Positions 1-7,287 of a DNA stretch of 64,000 nt are shown piece by piece (the stretch's first letter is position 1; the number at the start of each line of letters is the position of its first letter). A program made the position numbers and the translations under genes. Origin of the DNA: Brucella intermedia LMG 3301 (GTDB lineage: Bacteria; Pseudomonadota; Alphaproteobacteria; Rhizobiales; Rhizobiaceae); contig NZ_ACQA01000001.1 in assembly GCF_000182645.1 (NCBI RefSeq), forward strand, positions 1,364,001 through 1,428,000, written 5' to 3'. The notes beneath the pieces were generated by a model. It did not search any database and had not been told where the DNA came from. It saw only the letters and a list, made by a program, of their open reading frames with translations.

Positions 1-307
1 GGTCCACCTTCTTCTCAGCAAAGACCTTTTCGACTTCAACATCCATGATGTCGGGGTCAATCGTATCCGGCAGATGACCGCACAGCCCCAGGATAACGGC
101 GCGGTCCGTTGCATGCCCTACACCTGTATAAGCAAGAGAGCCGTGCAGGCTCGCTTTCAGACGGTGAATCTTGGAATGTGCCGGCCTTGGCCAGTTCCCG
201 CCGATCACCTCGTTGAGAAACATGCGTGCAGCCGTCATCGGGCCCATCGTATGAGAACTGGAAGGCCCAATGCCAATCTTGTAAAGATCGAAAACCGACA
301 GAAACAT
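1..307 (-). CDS. sdaA: L-serine dehydratase (L-serine ammonia-lyase), N-terminal part only
   Basis: This gene is cut by the left edge of the window, so only about the first 102 residues are visible. From the ATG whose complement lies at 305-307 the protein reads MFLSVFDLYKIGIGPSSSHT and continues MGPMTAA. The GPSSSHTMGP stretch is the N-terminal signature of the iron-sulfur L-serine dehydratases, which deaminate L-serine to pyruvate and ammonia. The [4Fe-4S] cysteines of the family are in the C-terminal part and lie outside the window. The gene runs away from the rest of the window and no partner gene is visible. The family call is strong from the N-terminus. Whether the gene is intact cannot be judged here. 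Confidence 0.88.
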   Translation of the reverse strand, partial: MFLSVFDLYKIGIGPSSSHTMGPMTAARMFLNEVIGGNWPRPAHSKIHRLKASLHGSLAYTGVGHATDRAVILGLCGHLPDTIDPDIMDVEVEKVFAEKKVD

Positions 308-475
308 TCCACACCTTCTGCAGCCGTCATAAGGCTGATTGATTCCTGGTCGCAGCGCCGCTCGCGATTTGCCCGATCATCCATATTAGACAAAAATGGG
401 CAAAAAGTCGCTAACGCGGAATCCGCGCATTTCTATCAGATAGTTGTAGGAAAGGATCAACGCAAACGGAATGCC

Positions 476-847
476 GAAATGCGGCATCAAATTTCCGGAA
501 TACGCAATGCCGCCTGACTTCTAGACGGAGAACAGATAGGCCATGAGAATGACAGCAGCGAGACCAATGACTGCCCAGAGCGTAACACCCCAGCAGGATT
601 TTTGAACGGTTTCGTCCATGGAAATTTTGGCAACCTTGTTGTGCAACTCTTCTACACAGCGCCCTTCACAACGCTGTTACCGATCATATAGCTTCGTGAT
701 CACCGGAACGCAACGATGAAAAACGGCTGAAATGCGGCATCGAATTCCACGCGCCGGGCACACAATCCGACTATACATTTATTATCAAACGGTTACCGAA
801 CGATAACGTTAATGAAAGCTTTAAAGTGACGGCGAAAATGCGGCATC
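476..847. repeat. Three copies of an AATGCGGCATC element
   Basis: The 11-mer AATGCGGCATC occurs at 478-488, 731-741 and 837-847. Each copy is preceded by GA or GAA, and the first two are followed by an AATTTCC/AATTCC-like tail. The core is nearly its own complement (ATGCGGCAT), and in copy one an upstream ATGCCG at 471-476 extends it to a short hairpin. The third copy overlaps the stop codon of the ydcF-like gene. Function is unknown. It may be a set of operators or the remnant of a small dispersed repeat. Confidence 0.55.
521..619 (-). CDS. Putative 32-residue single-span membrane peptide
   Basis: A short open frame reads MDETVQKSCWGVTLWAVIGL and then AAVILMAYLFSV before a TAG stop. A short charged N-terminus is followed by about 22 hydrophobic residues, which would form one transmembrane helix. 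No strong Shine-Dalgarno sequence precedes the ATG, and the frame is short enough to be chance. It fits the general look of small inner-membrane peptides, but I do not recognise a family. It sits alone between sdaA and the ydcF-like gene, within a stretch containing three copies of a short repeat. Confidence 0.35.
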   Translation of the reverse strand: MDETVQKSCWGVTLWAVIGLAAVILMAYLFSV

Positions 848-1640
848 AGGGTTGAGGCAAAAGCATATCTGTCTTGCCAGCCAGCCAATAAGCGGCCAGT
901 CCTCCCCACTCACGCATGGCTACGCTGAACCGCGAAAGCGCTTCGTTCGGAGATTCGAGATAAAGGGCAAAGTGCTCGCTGGCGCGCGTCTTGAAGTCCA
1001 CCGGCCAGGCCACAACGTCGAACCCTGCCTTGCGAAAACATCCGATGGATCGCGGCATATGATATGCCGAAGTGACCAGAAGCCACGTTTCACCGGGCTT
1101 CGGTTGAGCCAATTCCTTCGAGAAAACCGCGTTCTCGACGGTATTTCGAGATTTGTTTTCAAAAATATAGCGCTCGCCGGAAAAGCCAAGATCGGCAAGC
1201 ATCTGCCGGGTGCTATCCGCTTCTTTGGCGGATTTTTCAAAGAATGCGCCCTCGCCGCCAGATACAATGACTTTGGCGTCGGGGTATAGTCGTGCCAGCC
1301 GCATTGCTTCAAAAATGCGATCAGCCGCGCTGTTCAACTCAAAGCCTTTGCGACCCGCATTGATTTCGCCATTCATATAGCCGCCCAGCACGACGATCCC
1401 GTCCACACGTTGCGGCATCGCATCCGGCTTTGCGAAACGATCTTCCAAAGGAGCAAGCAGAACGGCACCCAACGTCGTAAAGGCGGCAAGAAACAGCGTG
1501 GCCAGTGACAGCGCCAGCAGCCCCATGCTGAAACCGCGCATACCTCGCCAGATGGCAAGAAAAGCAATCAGCACGAGAACAGATATTATCGTAACGGGTT
1601 GAAAAAACAGCCAAAAAATTTTCGACAGACTATAAAACAA
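846..1640 (-). CDS. YdcF/ElyC-type DUF218 membrane protein
   Basis: The protein has two N-terminal transmembrane segments (about residues 5-25 and 35-60) followed by a DUF218 domain. Family motifs are visible: VDGIVVLGG near the domain start, then VIVSGGEG, ENKSRNTVENA and LLVTSAYHMPRS. Relatives such as SanA, ElyC and YdcF act at the cell envelope, but their biochemical activity is poorly defined, so no substrate is assigned. I chose the TTG at 1638-1640 (264 residues) because GGAGAG lies five bases upstream and the protein then begins LFYSLSKIFW, as I expect for alphaproteobacterial relatives. A GTG at 1683-1685 would add 15 residues but has no clear ribosome binding site. The gene is divergent from the acyltransferase-like gene at 1788. 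Confidence 0.82.
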   Translation of the reverse strand: MFYSLSKIFWLFFQPVTIISVLVLIAFLAIWRGMRGFSMGLLALSLATLFLAAFTTLGAVLLAPLEDRFAKPDAMPQRVDGIVVLGGYMNGEINAGRKGFELNSAADRIFEAMRLARLYPDAKVIVSGGEGAFFEKSAKEADSTRQMLADLGFSGERYIFENKSRNTVENAVFSKELAQPKPGETWLLVTSAYHMPRSIGCFRKAGFDVVAWPVDFKTRASEHFALYLESPNEALSRFSVAMREWGGLAAYWLAGKTDMLLPQP

Positions 1641-1787
1641 CCAAGCTCTCCAATATCTGCCATTTACCTGCGCCAGCGCCAGCACGAATCCGTGTGCTTC
1701 CGCATACTATAGAGTTGCAAATGGCTGTGTTAGAGATTTGCCGGGAATCGAAAAACGCCGGACATTGCTATCCAGCCGAAAGGAACC

Positions 1788-2768
1788 ATGTCTAACATCA
1801 CCCACCAGGATACCGCATCCTCGTCCCGGGTTCGCCTTGGGCGCATCGACATTGCGCGCGGAATTGCGCTGATCGCGATGGCGATCTACCACTTTGGCTG
1901 GGATCTCGAGTTCTTCGGCTATATGGCGCCAGCAACGACTGCTCACGGCGGATGGAAACTTTTCGCGCGCTGCATCGCGTCGAGCTTCCTGTTTCTGGTG
2001 GGCTTTAGCCTTGTCCTGGCGCATGGCAACGGAATCCGCTGGAAGCCGATGGCGAAACGGCTGGCTCAGATCGTTGTAGCGGCGGCGGCGATTTCAGCCG
2101 TCACATGGTATATTTCTCCGGACAGTTTCATTTTCTTTGGCATCTTGCACCAGATCGCTCTGGCAAGTGTACTCGGCCTTCTGTTTCTGCGCCTGCCCGC
2201 CATTGCAACCTTGATCGTCGCAGTATTCGTCATCAGCGCTCCGCTTTTTGCGCGGGCCGACATTTTCAATCATCCAGCATTGAGTTGGGTGGGGCTTTCG
2301 ACCGTAACGCTGCGCTCCAACGATTACGTACCGCTGTTTCCATGGTTCGGCGCAGTCCTTGTCGGAATAGCTGCCGCACGGGTTTTCCAGCGCTTCGGCT
2401 GGCTGCAGCTTTTGGCTGGCGGGATCAAACCACGCTTTCTTGAAAAGCCGCTGACCTTCATAGGCAGGCACAGCCTGGCCTTCTATCTCATTCATCAGCC
2501 TGTGCTGATCGCAATGGTTTACTTGTTCTCGCAGTTGATGCCCCCGGCTCAGCCGACGCCGCGAGAAGCCTTCACGCAGTCCTGCGTGGCTGCATGCCTG
2601 CAAAACGGAAGCGAACAGCTATGTCAGCAGTTCTGCGGCTGTGTGGTGACGGAACTGGACAAGGCGAAACTGTTCGACGATGTCTTCAGCGGCAAAATCG
2701 ATCAGGACAACAACAGCACGGTTCAAGCCATCGCACAAATGTGCTCTCCAGTGCCCGACACCCAGTAA
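1788..2768 (+). CDS. Heparan-alpha-glucosaminide N-acetyltransferase-like membrane protein (DUF1624)
   Basis: This 326-residue protein has a hydrophilic start, the signature RIDIARGIALIAMAIYHFGWD around residues 18-38, and then about seven hydrophobic segments. This is the pattern of the DUF1624/HGSNAT catalytic family, which is expected to transfer acyl groups across the membrane. Near residues 225-245 the motif FIGRHSLAFYLIHQP matches the conserved end of the acyltransferase membrane domain. About 70 residues after it are unusual: they are soluble and cysteine-rich (CVAACLQNG, QLCQQFCGCVV). The natural acceptor is unknown. The gene ends six bases before the convergent MerR gene, so it is probably monocistronic. 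Confidence 0.8.
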   Translation: MSNITHQDTASSSRVRLGRIDIARGIALIAMAIYHFGWDLEFFGYMAPATTAHGGWKLFARCIASSFLFLVGFSLVLAHGNGIRWKPMAKRLAQIVVAAAAISAVTWYISPDSFIFFGILHQIALASVLGLLFLRLPAIATLIVAVFVISAPLFARADIFNHPALSWVGLSTVTLRSNDYVPLFPWFGAVLVGIAAARVFQRFGWLQLLAGGIKPRFLEKPLTFIGRHSLAFYLIHQPVLIAMVYLFSQLMPPAQPTPREAFTQSCVAACLQNGSEQLCQQFCGCVVTELDKAKLFDDVFSGKIDQDNNSTVQAIAQMCSPVPDTQ

Positions 2769-2774
2769 CCCAAC

Positions 2775-3164
2775 TCAGGTATTGACGCCCAGTTCGGCGA
2801 GGCGCTCGATGCAGGACTCTTCGATCTGATCGAGTTCGCCCAGTGTCTCTTCAATGTCACGCCGCTTCTGCCGAAGATCAGCGCGTTTTTCCTCAACGCG
2901 CTTCATGAGCAGTTTCAGCTGCCCCGTTTCCCCGGGCGGCTCGCGATACATCTGAATGATCTCGTGAATTTCCGCGATGGAAAACCCAAGTCGCTTGCCG
3001 CGCAGAATCTGCTTCACCAGATGGCGATCGGCCGGACGGAACAATCGCGTACGGCCACGTCTCACAGGAGCGATCAAGCCCTCATCTTCATAAAAGCGCA
3101 AAGTACGGGTTGAAATACCGAACTCGCGCGTCAGCTCCGTGATCGTATAATATTCGCGCACCAA
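2775..3164 (-). CDS. MerR-family transcriptional regulator
   Basis: The 129-residue protein begins with a MerR winged-helix domain: YYTITELTREFGISTRTLRF followed by YEDEGLIAPVRRGRTRLF, residues 5-45. The C-terminal half is a helical dimerisation coiled coil (KRVEEKRADLRQKRRDIEETL). The only cysteine in the C-terminal part is isolated (ESCIERL), so there is no obvious metal-binding pair. The regulator is more likely to sense an organic ligand or oxidative signal than a heavy metal. Members of this subtype in alphaproteobacteria include regulators of branched-chain amino acid or fatty acid breakdown, but no such genes are adjacent. It is convergent with the upstream acyltransferase gene. Confidence 0.85.
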   Translation of the reverse strand: MVREYYTITELTREFGISTRTLRFYEDEGLIAPVRRGRTRLFRPADRHLVKQILRGKRLGFSIAEIHEIIQMYREPPGETGQLKLLMKRVEEKRADLRQKRRDIEETLGELDQIEESCIERLAELGVNT

Positions 3165-3468
3165 AACATTTCTGCCTTATATCAAGCGGACCATGCTCCA
3201 AACCAAATTGGATTCAGAGCTTAAGTTCTGCTCCCGCATTTACGTAAAAGTCAATATGCAACCGATGTAAACTACAATTCGGTTAGCTAGAATTTGGGCG
3301 AAGGCGGGACGGTCAACTCGATTTGTCAATCTCGGCGACAAGTGCGGTTCATAACAGCATTGTTCTAAAAAATCCCGCAATTGCGTTGGTTTCACCGCTT
3401 TCCGGCTTGCCATCATATTGCCGCTCATGCGTTATGAACTTGCGGAAACCAGCTACGAACGGCGATTC
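3165..3468. other. Intergenic region between merR-type gene and a small membrane protein gene
   Basis: These about 300 bases separate two divergent genes and should hold both promoters. I see no convincing open frame, hairpin terminator or 19-bp-spaced MerR operator. Upstream in-frame starts for the right-hand gene exist at 3418 (TTG) and 3427 (ATG), but neither has a good ribosome binding site. Confidence 0.4.
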
Positions 3469-3834
3469 ATGCGGCGCTCTATAAAATTTACTTTGATCGG
3501 ACTTGTCGTCATCACCGTGATAGGCGCGAGCCCCTTTGCCGTGGAAGCAATCGTGGTCAAGATTGGGGAAGGTTCGATTCGTCAGCTCGCAAGGGATGGC
3601 AATTTCTGCAAGACCGACCAATGCGACGAAGGCATGAACTACGCGCTGGGTTTTCTCGAAACCAATTATGGCCTGTCGCCTCATGACGTCAAATGGTGTA
3701 TGGGCGTCGATGTCATTTCACATTATGAGTTGCCATTCGGTAACGCACTGAAAACTTCAATAACGGACCGAATGTACCAACGGTGTGGCGACCCGAAACA
3801 GGACGAGCCACCTGGCGATTACTCGGATGAATAG
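3469..3834 (+). CDS. Hypothetical membrane-anchored protein, 121 residues
   Basis: The protein starts MRRSIKFTLIGLVVITVIG, an N-terminal membrane anchor or uncleaved signal, followed by a soluble domain of about 95 residues. That domain holds four cysteines (NFCKTDQCDEG, VKWCMGVD, QRCGDPKQ), which suggests a periplasmic location with two disulfides. The C-terminus is acidic (DEPPGDYSDE). I do not recognise a family. An in-frame ATG at 3427 would add 14 residues, but it would place charged residues ahead of the anchor, so the inner start is preferred. The VanZ-like gene begins 11 bases after the stop and the two may be cotranscribed. Confidence 0.55.
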   Translation: MRRSIKFTLIGLVVITVIGASPFAVEAIVVKIGEGSIRQLARDGNFCKTDQCDEGMNYALGFLETNYGLSPHDVKWCMGVDVISHYELPFGNALKTSITDRMYQRCGDPKQDEPPGDYSDE

Positions 3835-3845
3835 AGACGCTCTTC

Positions 3846-4193
3846 ATGAAGCGAATTGTGCGCATCGGTGCCTGGGTGATACTTCTGGCCATTCTGGCGG
3901 TTACGATCAGCCCGATCAATTTCCGCCCCGTCACCGGCGAACCAGCCGATCTCGAAAGGTTTGGGGCTTTCTTTCTGGTCGGCGCTTTGTTTGCGCTAGC
4001 CTACCCACGCCGTTGGATGGGCGTTCTTTTGCTGACGGTCGGCTGTGCAGCGCTTTTTGAACTGATGCAGCGTCTTGCTCCCGGACGGCATGGGGAGTTC
4101 ATAGATTTCGTTTTCAAGGCTGCCGGAGCAGTGTTCGGCATCGCCGTCGGCTATGGCCTCAGCCTCATCCGCCCTTTTCGGCAGAACACCTGA
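3846..4193 (+). CDS. VanZ-like small membrane protein
   Basis: The 115-residue protein has four predicted membrane segments: the N-terminal helix to about residue 25, then segments near 38-52, 58-75 and 90-107. A polar pair, ELMQRLAPGRHGEFIDFVFKA, sits between helices 3 and 4. That ExxQ...R...D pattern is characteristic of the VanZ-like family. VanZ itself gives low-level teicoplanin resistance in Gram-positive bacteria. In proteobacteria the role is unknown, and resistance should not be inferred. The stop codon abuts the stop of the convergent DUF2336 gene with no gap. Confidence 0.72.
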   Translation: MKRIVRIGAWVILLAILAVTISPINFRPVTGEPADLERFGAFFLVGALFALAYPRRWMGVLLLTVGCAALFELMQRLAPGRHGEFIDFVFKAAGAVFGIAVGYGLSLIRPFRQNT

Positions 4194-5321
4194 TCAGGCG
4201 GGAATAGCCTGCAGCCTGTCCCGCACGGATTCACGCATGAATTCCAGATGAATAGAGCGCAGAAGTGCAGCCAGATCGTCATTGGCCGCAGCATATCGGC
4301 TGGCACGTGTGGCCTCGCACATAAGGGCTGATATTTCTGCCGTTCCCAACCGCTTCCGCCCGGCCGCCACGGCTCGCCATGCCTCGATGGCAACAATCAA
4401 GGGCGCATGCGTAGCATCGCTCAATCCGGCAGAGCGCAACAGCGCAGCAAGAGCCGCAGGACGACCTCTGGAAATAATCGCACAAATCCGCGCGTCATCG
4501 AGGTCGGAAAGCGCAGCCAGCAGGCTGGCAAAAAAATCTATACGTCCGCCTGCAACGGCGCGAATGACAAAGCTGGTTGTAATCTCCCCGCGTAGACGCA
4601 GATGCTCGACCAGCGCCGGGAGTTCTTCCTGCGAACAGGTTTCCGCCAGATGCATCGATGCGCGAACTGTAGCATCTCCGACGATTTTATCGGCGCGACG
4701 TTCGCCCAATAGCATCTTCACCAGCGGGAGGGCCTGCAGGACCTCCCCCACTTTCACAGCCAGCAGATGACGGCATTCTGCCGGAAGATGTGGATGAGAC
4801 AGCAGAGCCTCACGCACCACAGCATCATGTCCACAGCGTTCGCTCATGCGCCGGAACGAAATGGAAGCGATCCGGGCGCAACTGTTAAAGAGCATTTCAG
4901 CAACCGCGTCGTTACTTCCGAGTTCTGCAATTGCTGCTGAAACTGCGAATGAAACATGAGGTCGCGCGGCGATCAAAACCTGCATTGTTGGCGCACCATA
5001 GGCCACACGGTCGATCAGGTCGGCGTCGTTGAGAAGCGTTGAGCGCGCGAGGATATAGCCCGCAACCTCCGGCTGGTCAGCGACAAGCGCCGTTACAATA
5101 TGCAGAGGCGAATGCACGCTGGTGGAGAGCACGTCCGCCATCGCCATACGTACTTTCGGAGAAGGATCATCAAGTAAAAGCGTCAACGCCGCTTCTGCCT
5201 GCGCGCGCACCTGATCCGGCTGGTGCTGGTCGACACATTGTCTGGCCAAATGTGCAGCCCGGACAACACGCGCAGATACCGGCTCGCAACGGCCAACAAG
5301 CGCATCTTTTTCGATATACAT
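4194..5321 (-). CDS. DUF2336 domain protein, 375 residues
   Basis: This soluble helical protein is built of HEAT-like repeats, for example LLLDDPSPKVRMAMADVLST near residue 50 and ILARSTLLNDADLIDRVAYG near residue 95. That is the hallmark of the alphaproteobacterial DUF2336 family. The molecular function of the family is not established. Some relatives are linked to cell-cycle or motility regulation, but nothing here supports either. The frame stays open far upstream, through the divergent DUF883 gene. The ATG at 5319-5321 (MYIEKDALVG) is chosen because everything before it reads as antisense of that gene. Confidence 0.78.
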   Translation of the reverse strand: MYIEKDALVGRCEPVSARVVRAAHLARQCVDQHQPDQVRAQAEAALTLLLDDPSPKVRMAMADVLSTSVHSPLHIVTALVADQPEVAGYILARSTLLNDADLIDRVAYGAPTMQVLIAARPHVSFAVSAAIAELGSNDAVAEMLFNSCARIASISFRRMSERCGHDAVVREALLSHPHLPAECRHLLAVKVGEVLQALPLVKMLLGERRADKIVGDATVRASMHLAETCSQEELPALVEHLRLRGEITTSFVIRAVAGGRIDFFASLLAALSDLDDARICAIISRGRPAALAALLRSAGLSDATHAPLIVAIEAWRAVAAGRKRLGTAEISALMCEATRASRYAAANDDLAALLRSIHLEFMRESVRDRLQAIPA

Positions 5322-5474
5322 TCTGGCCCCGCTCCAGATCGTTCTTGTATTCGAAAAGCTTAAATTAAAATGGTTTACGAGCGGTTTACCATGTTTGTTA
5401 ACCGCATTGTCGCAGCATGGAACCGAACGCACCCTTCCTCGTTGTACCGTTATAAAACGTAACGGAGACTCCAA

Positions 5475-5792
5475 ATGGCTGATGAAAAGATCACCAACGA
5501 CATCCAGCAGGCGCTCGAAAAGCAGATCGCTGACATGCGCAGTGAACTGAAACGTCTTTCCAAATCGCTGGCGTCCCAATCCGGTGACCTGAGGGAACGT
5601 GCGGAAGATGCGCTGGACGATGCATCCGGTCGTTTCCGTAACGCGGCGCAAGCGGTGCGTGAACGCGGCCAGGTGGTAGCCGAAACGGTGCGCGAGAATC
5701 CCGGTACGGCTACAACGCTCTTCGGAACTGCCGGTATTATCGGGATCCTTATCGGCGTCGCGATTGGTTGCGCCATTTCCGACCGACGTTAA
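5475..5792 (+). CDS. DUF883 family membrane-anchored protein (ElaB/YqjD-like)
   Basis: The 105-residue protein has a long amphipathic N-terminal helix (residues 5-70, many Lys/Glu/Arg heptads), then VRENPGTATTLFGTAGIIGI and a glycine-rich C-terminal transmembrane segment ending in ISDRR. This is the DUF883 layout. In E. coli, ElaB and YqjD are C-tail anchored inner-membrane proteins that bind stationary-phase ribosomes. That role is family knowledge and is not shown here. A GGAG ribosome binding site precedes the ATG. A hairpin with arms 5814-5821 and 5833-5840 follows the gene. Confidence 0.82.
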   Translation: MADEKITNDIQQALEKQIADMRSELKRLSKSLASQSGDLRERAEDALDDASGRFRNAAQAVRERGQVVAETVRENPGTATTLFGTAGIIGILIGVAIGCAISDRR

Positions 5793-5813
5793 CCGCAAAA
5801 TTCACAATACTGT

Positions 5814-5844
5814 GCCCGCGCTTTTGTCCAAGGCGCGGGCCTTT
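5814..5844 (+). terminator. Hairpin after the DUF883 gene
   Basis: GCCCGCGC at 5814-5821 pairs with GCGCGGGC at 5833-5840 over an 11-base loop, followed by only a weak CTTTGC tract. It is a plausible intrinsic terminator for the upstream gene, though the poor U-tract lowers certainty. Confidence 0.5.
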
Positions 5845-5990
5845 GCATGCGCTCTTTACGGAATGATCATGGTCTGCTAGCTCCACCTTATTGGCAATTC
5901 GCCACCGGTCGCAGCCTACCCGGTCAAAACAAGGACAAGCGCAATCATGCGCTGCAAGACTGCGACGTGGCTTGAAACAAAGGCACGTAA

Positions 5991-6458
5991 ATGTCTGAAA
6001 AGACCATCTATTCCGACTTAAAACAGCTCGGCTCCCATGCTTCTGTGCCGCAGAAGCCGGAAGATGCCGTCCTCGAACGGGTTGCAAATCCGCAAGCGGG
6101 AACACCTTATTGCGTCCGTTTCACCGCGCCCGAATTCACCTCGCTTTGCCCGATGACGGGTCAGCCTGATTTCGCGCATCTCGTGATCGACTACGTCCCC
6201 GGGCAGTGGCTCGTGGAGAGCAAATCCCTGAAACTCTTCCTGTTCTCATTTCGTAATCACGGCGCATTTCACGAAGATTGCACCGTGACCATCGGCAAGC
6301 GGCTCGTGGACCTGCTGGAGCCCGAATGGCTCAGGATCGGCGGTTACTGGTATCCGCGCGGCGGCATTCCAATCGACGTCTTCTTCCAGACCGGAGCGGC
6401 GCCCCAGAATGTCTGGATACCGGAACAGGGCGTCCCGAACTATCGCGGCAGAGGGTGA
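5991..6458 (+). CDS. queF: NADPH-dependent 7-cyano-7-deazaguanine reductase (preQ0 reductase)
   Basis: QueF reduces preQ0 to preQ1 with NADPH, the step before tRNA insertion in queuosine synthesis. At 155 residues this is the short single-domain (YkvM/type I) form. Cys53 in [10 protein letters not shown] should form the thioimide with the nitrile, and Asp60 is the general acid. The QueF motif ESKSLKL (about 76-82), which binds cofactor, and the downstream NHGAFHED segment (89-96) are both intact. No other queuosine genes are adjacent. The next gene (6548) is an unrelated lipoprotein 90 bases downstream. Confidence 0.95.
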   Translation: MSEKTIYSDLKQLGSHASVPQKPEDAVLERVANPQAGTPYCVRFTAPEFTSLCPMTGQPDFAHLVIDYVPGQWLVESKSLKLFLFSFRNHGAFHEDCTVTIGKRLVDLLEPEWLRIGGYWYPRGGIPIDVFFQTGAAPQNVWIPEQGVPNYRGRG

Positions 6459-6547
6459 TCGGCCTATATCGGTTGTCGCCGAACGTTGCGATCCCTATTA
6501 TAAAGGCTGGCGACATGGCCACATGAAAGCCTCTTGAAAGGACCTCC

Positions 6548-6721
6548 ATGAAAAACTTAGCTATTCTGATTTCTCTGGTGGTTCTTGCCGGATGTGGGGG
6601 AGCCGGCAAGGCCGCGATGGACACGGGCAAGAGCTTCGATCGATTCGCCTGTATGTCGCGCAATTTCAAGGGAGAGCCGCCCTGTCCGCCGCAGGAAGGC
6701 ACAAGCCAGCCAGCCCAATAA
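6548..6721 (+). CDS. Small lipoprotein, 57 residues
   Basis: The reading frame begins MKNLAILISLVVLAGCGGAG, a textbook lipoprotein signal with lipobox LAGC and the modified cysteine at residue 16. The mature part is only about 42 residues and contains two further cysteines (RFACMSRNF, EPPCPPQ). The ATG follows AAAGGACCTCC, an excellent ribosome binding site, which makes this a real gene despite its size. Family and function are not recognised. It ends 20 bases before the DUF924 gene and is probably cotranscribed with it. Confidence 0.75.
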   Translation: MKNLAILISLVVLAGCGGAGKAAMDTGKSFDRFACMSRNFKGEPPCPPQEGTSQPAQ

Positions 6722-6741
6722 AACCAGAGAGGAGGCCTGTC

Positions 6742-7284
6742 ATGGCTATCGAACCCAAGGATGTTCTGGATTTCTGGTTTTCGCCCCGGATGCGGGAAAA
6801 CTGGTTCAGCAAAAGTGACGAGATCGACGCTGAAATTCGCGAGAAATTTCTGACAGCTTACGAAGATGCGCGTGCCGACAAACTGGAGCAGTGGAAACAG
6901 CAACCGGAAAGCGCTCTGGCGCTCACCATTCTTTTTGATCAGTTTCCGCGCAATATGTTTCGCGGCTCTCCCCGCTCATTCGAAAGCGATGGGCTGGCCC
7001 GTGATGTGGCCGCACAGGCGCTCGACCATGATTTCGACCGGCAGCTATCGCCTGACCAGCGCCAGTTCTTCTATCTGCCCTTCATGCATAGCGAACATCT
7101 GAACGACCAGAAGCGCTGCGTCGATCTTTATGAAAAGCTTGGCGATGAGTTCTCGCTCGGCTTCGCCCGTCAGCATCACGACATCATTGAGCGCTTTGGC
7201 CGCTTCCCGCATCGCAACAAGGTGCTCGGGCGCGACACGACCCATGAGGAAGCTGAATTCCTCAAGGAGCATGCTGGCTTCTGA
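6742..7284 (+). CDS. DUF924 family protein
   Basis: The 180-residue protein opens VLDFWFSPRMRENWFSKSDE, the characteristic start of the DUF924 family. It also carries the conserved ILFDQFPRNMFRGSPRSFES, FFYLPFMHSEHLNDQ and FPHRNKVLGRDTT segments. The fold is TPR-like and all-helical, and function is unknown. The ATG at 6742 is preceded by GAGAGGAGG, so upstream in-frame starts that overlap the lipoprotein gene are rejected. It converges on the pccR-type gene with a gap of three bases. Confidence 0.88.
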   Translation: MAIEPKDVLDFWFSPRMRENWFSKSDEIDAEIREKFLTAYEDARADKLEQWKQQPESALALTILFDQFPRNMFRGSPRSFESDGLARDVAAQALDHDFDRQLSPDQRQFFYLPFMHSEHLNDQKRCVDLYEKLGDEFSLGFARQHHDIIERFGRFPHRNKVLGRDTTHEEAEFLKEHAGF

Positions 7285-7287
7285 TCT

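Noticed and set aside
57..517. Overlapping open frames at the left edge
   Set aside because: They conflict with the clear N-terminus of L-serine dehydratase on the minus strand and show no protein features.
3846..4193. Glycopeptide resistance from the VanZ-like protein
   Set aside because: The family is widespread in Gram-negative bacteria without van genes, and nothing in the context supports a resistance role.
5866..5900. CTAGCTCCACC upstream of queF, resembling part of a preQ1-I riboswitch
   Set aside because: The P1 stem has only about three good pairs, and the A-rich L3 and the closing pseudoknot strand are absent. queF leaders would be a natural place, but the aptamer cannot be built.
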